A stretch of 6,551 nt of DNA from CAZLLV01 sp964560325 (lineage in GTDB: Bacteria; Acidobacteriota; Thermoanaerobaculia; Multivoradales; DATKCC01), in assembly GCA_964560325.1 (NCBI GenBank), contig CAZLLV010000499.1:1-6551 (forward strand), in the 5' to 3' direction. Below are positions 6,095 to 6,551 of the stretch, piece by piece (position 1 is the first letter of the stretch; each line of letters begins with the position of its first letter). The notes below the pieces were generated by a model that saw only the letters and a program-made list of their open reading frames with translations, ran no database searches and had not been told where the DNA came from. A program made the position numbers and the translations under genes.

Positions 6095-6551
6095 TCCACC
6101 ACCACCTCGGCCCCCGCCTCGACGCCGGTGCGGTCGAGCGAGGTGACCACCTCGTCGCCCGGCTCGAGCCCGCCCACGATCTCGGTCCAGTTCCAGTTCG
6201 ACAGCCCGGTCTCGACCGCGCGCTCGGCCAGGACACCGTCCTCGACCACCAGCACCTTCGTCCCCTCGAGGAGCGCCGAGGTCGGGATCCGCAGCACCCC
6301 CTCGTGGACCTGGAGGATCACCTCGACGTCCGCCGAGGTGCCGGGGAGGAGGCGCCGCGACAGCTCGGCGTCGTCGATCCGGGCCTCGATCTCGACCGTC
6401 CGGTTCTGCTCCTCGACGTCCTCGACGTAGGGCGCGACGCGGGTGACGGCGCCGGAGAGCTCGCGGCCGGGGAGCGAGTCGACGGTGATGCGCGCCGGCA
6501 GGCCGGGGGCGAGGACGCCGGCGTCGACCTCGTCCATCGGGGCCGAGACGT
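6091..6551 (-). CDS. MacA/HlyD-family periplasmic adaptor, C-terminal part, truncated by window edge
   Basis: The frame stays open to the right edge, so the N-terminus (signal or anchor, hairpin and most of the lipoyl domain) lies outside; 152 residues are visible. They read VSAPMDEVDAGVLAPGLPARITVDSLPGRELSG in two stretches, the usual beta-barrel entry of MacA-like membrane fusion proteins, followed by NRTVEIEARIDD, then LLPGTSADVEVIL, then GVLRIPTSALLEG and the membrane-proximal domain ending in GLEPGDEVVTSLDRTGVEAGAEVVVE. Adaptors of this family sit in the periplasm, contact the MacB-type permease and link it to an outer-membrane channel such as TolC. It is the first gene of the four in the visible operon. 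An internal ATG at 6537 is not the true start, since homologous sequence precedes it. Confidence 0.92.
   Translation of the reverse strand, partial: VSAPMDEVDAGVLAPGLPARITVDSLPGRELSGAVTRVAPYVEDVEEQNRTVEIEARIDDAELSRRLLPGTSADVEVILQVHEGVLRIPTSALLEGTKVLVVEDGVLAERAVETGLSNWNWTEIVGGLEPGDEVVTSLDRTGVEAGAEVVVE

Noticed and set aside
5346..6236. Open minus-strand frame extending the first permease upstream by about 297 codons
   Set aside because: It lies out of frame over the well-supported ATPase gene and reads an Arg/Pro-rich string without domains. The GTG at 5345 has a ribosome binding site and the usual GTGA overlap.
4134..6430. Long plus-strand open frames over the first permease, ATPase and adaptor
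   Set aside because: They are antisense to genes with full motif support and are explained by scarcity of stop codons at very high GC.
1..6551. CRISPR array, tRNA, rRNA, insertion sequence or attachment site
   Set aside because: No regularly spaced repeats, no cloverleaf or rRNA-like stretch and no transposase or integrase motif were found on either strand.

Overview
The window comes from a GC-rich bacterium. Composition is uneven: bases 541-600 hold 31 G/C of 60, while 4141-4200 hold 50 of 60. A MacA/MacB-type export operon with a periplasmic adaptor points to a diderm (two-membrane) cell. Lineages such as Acidobacteriota, Gemmatimonadota or Myxococcota would fit, but nothing here fixes the taxon. 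No rRNA, tRNA, CRISPR array, transposase or integrase is visible.

Region 1 (1-1599, + strand, lower GC) is an accessory block. It holds the 3' part of a superfamily 2 helicase, open at the left window edge, whose end overlaps a small gene with a possible Cys/His zinc site. The 109 bases that follow (1600-1708) carry a hairpin and a likely promoter.

Region 2 (1708-2853) holds two toxin-antitoxin modules arranged tail to tail. On the + strand an intact ribbon-helix-helix VapB-like antitoxin is followed by a VapC remnant that has lost its N-terminal half, including the first catalytic residues. On the - strand an intact Phd/YefM-type antitoxin and PIN-domain VapC toxin abut each other. Only 10 bases separate the converging ends.

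Region 3 (2902-6551, - strand, very GC-rich) is an export operon. In transcription order it encodes a MacA/HlyD-family adaptor (truncated by the right window edge), a MacB/LolD-type ATPase, and two paralogous MacB/FtsX-type permeases. Every junction overlaps: GTGA, GTGA, then TGATG. This implies tight translational coupling and a complex with a heterodimeric membrane part. The Phd/VapC pair lies 48 bases downstream in the same direction, with a palindrome between them that overlaps a possible promoter.

No clearly new system is proven. The best leads are the helicase plus small-protein pair (possible defence function, incomplete here), the cleanly gutted VapC next to an intact antitoxin, and the compact regulatory palindromes.
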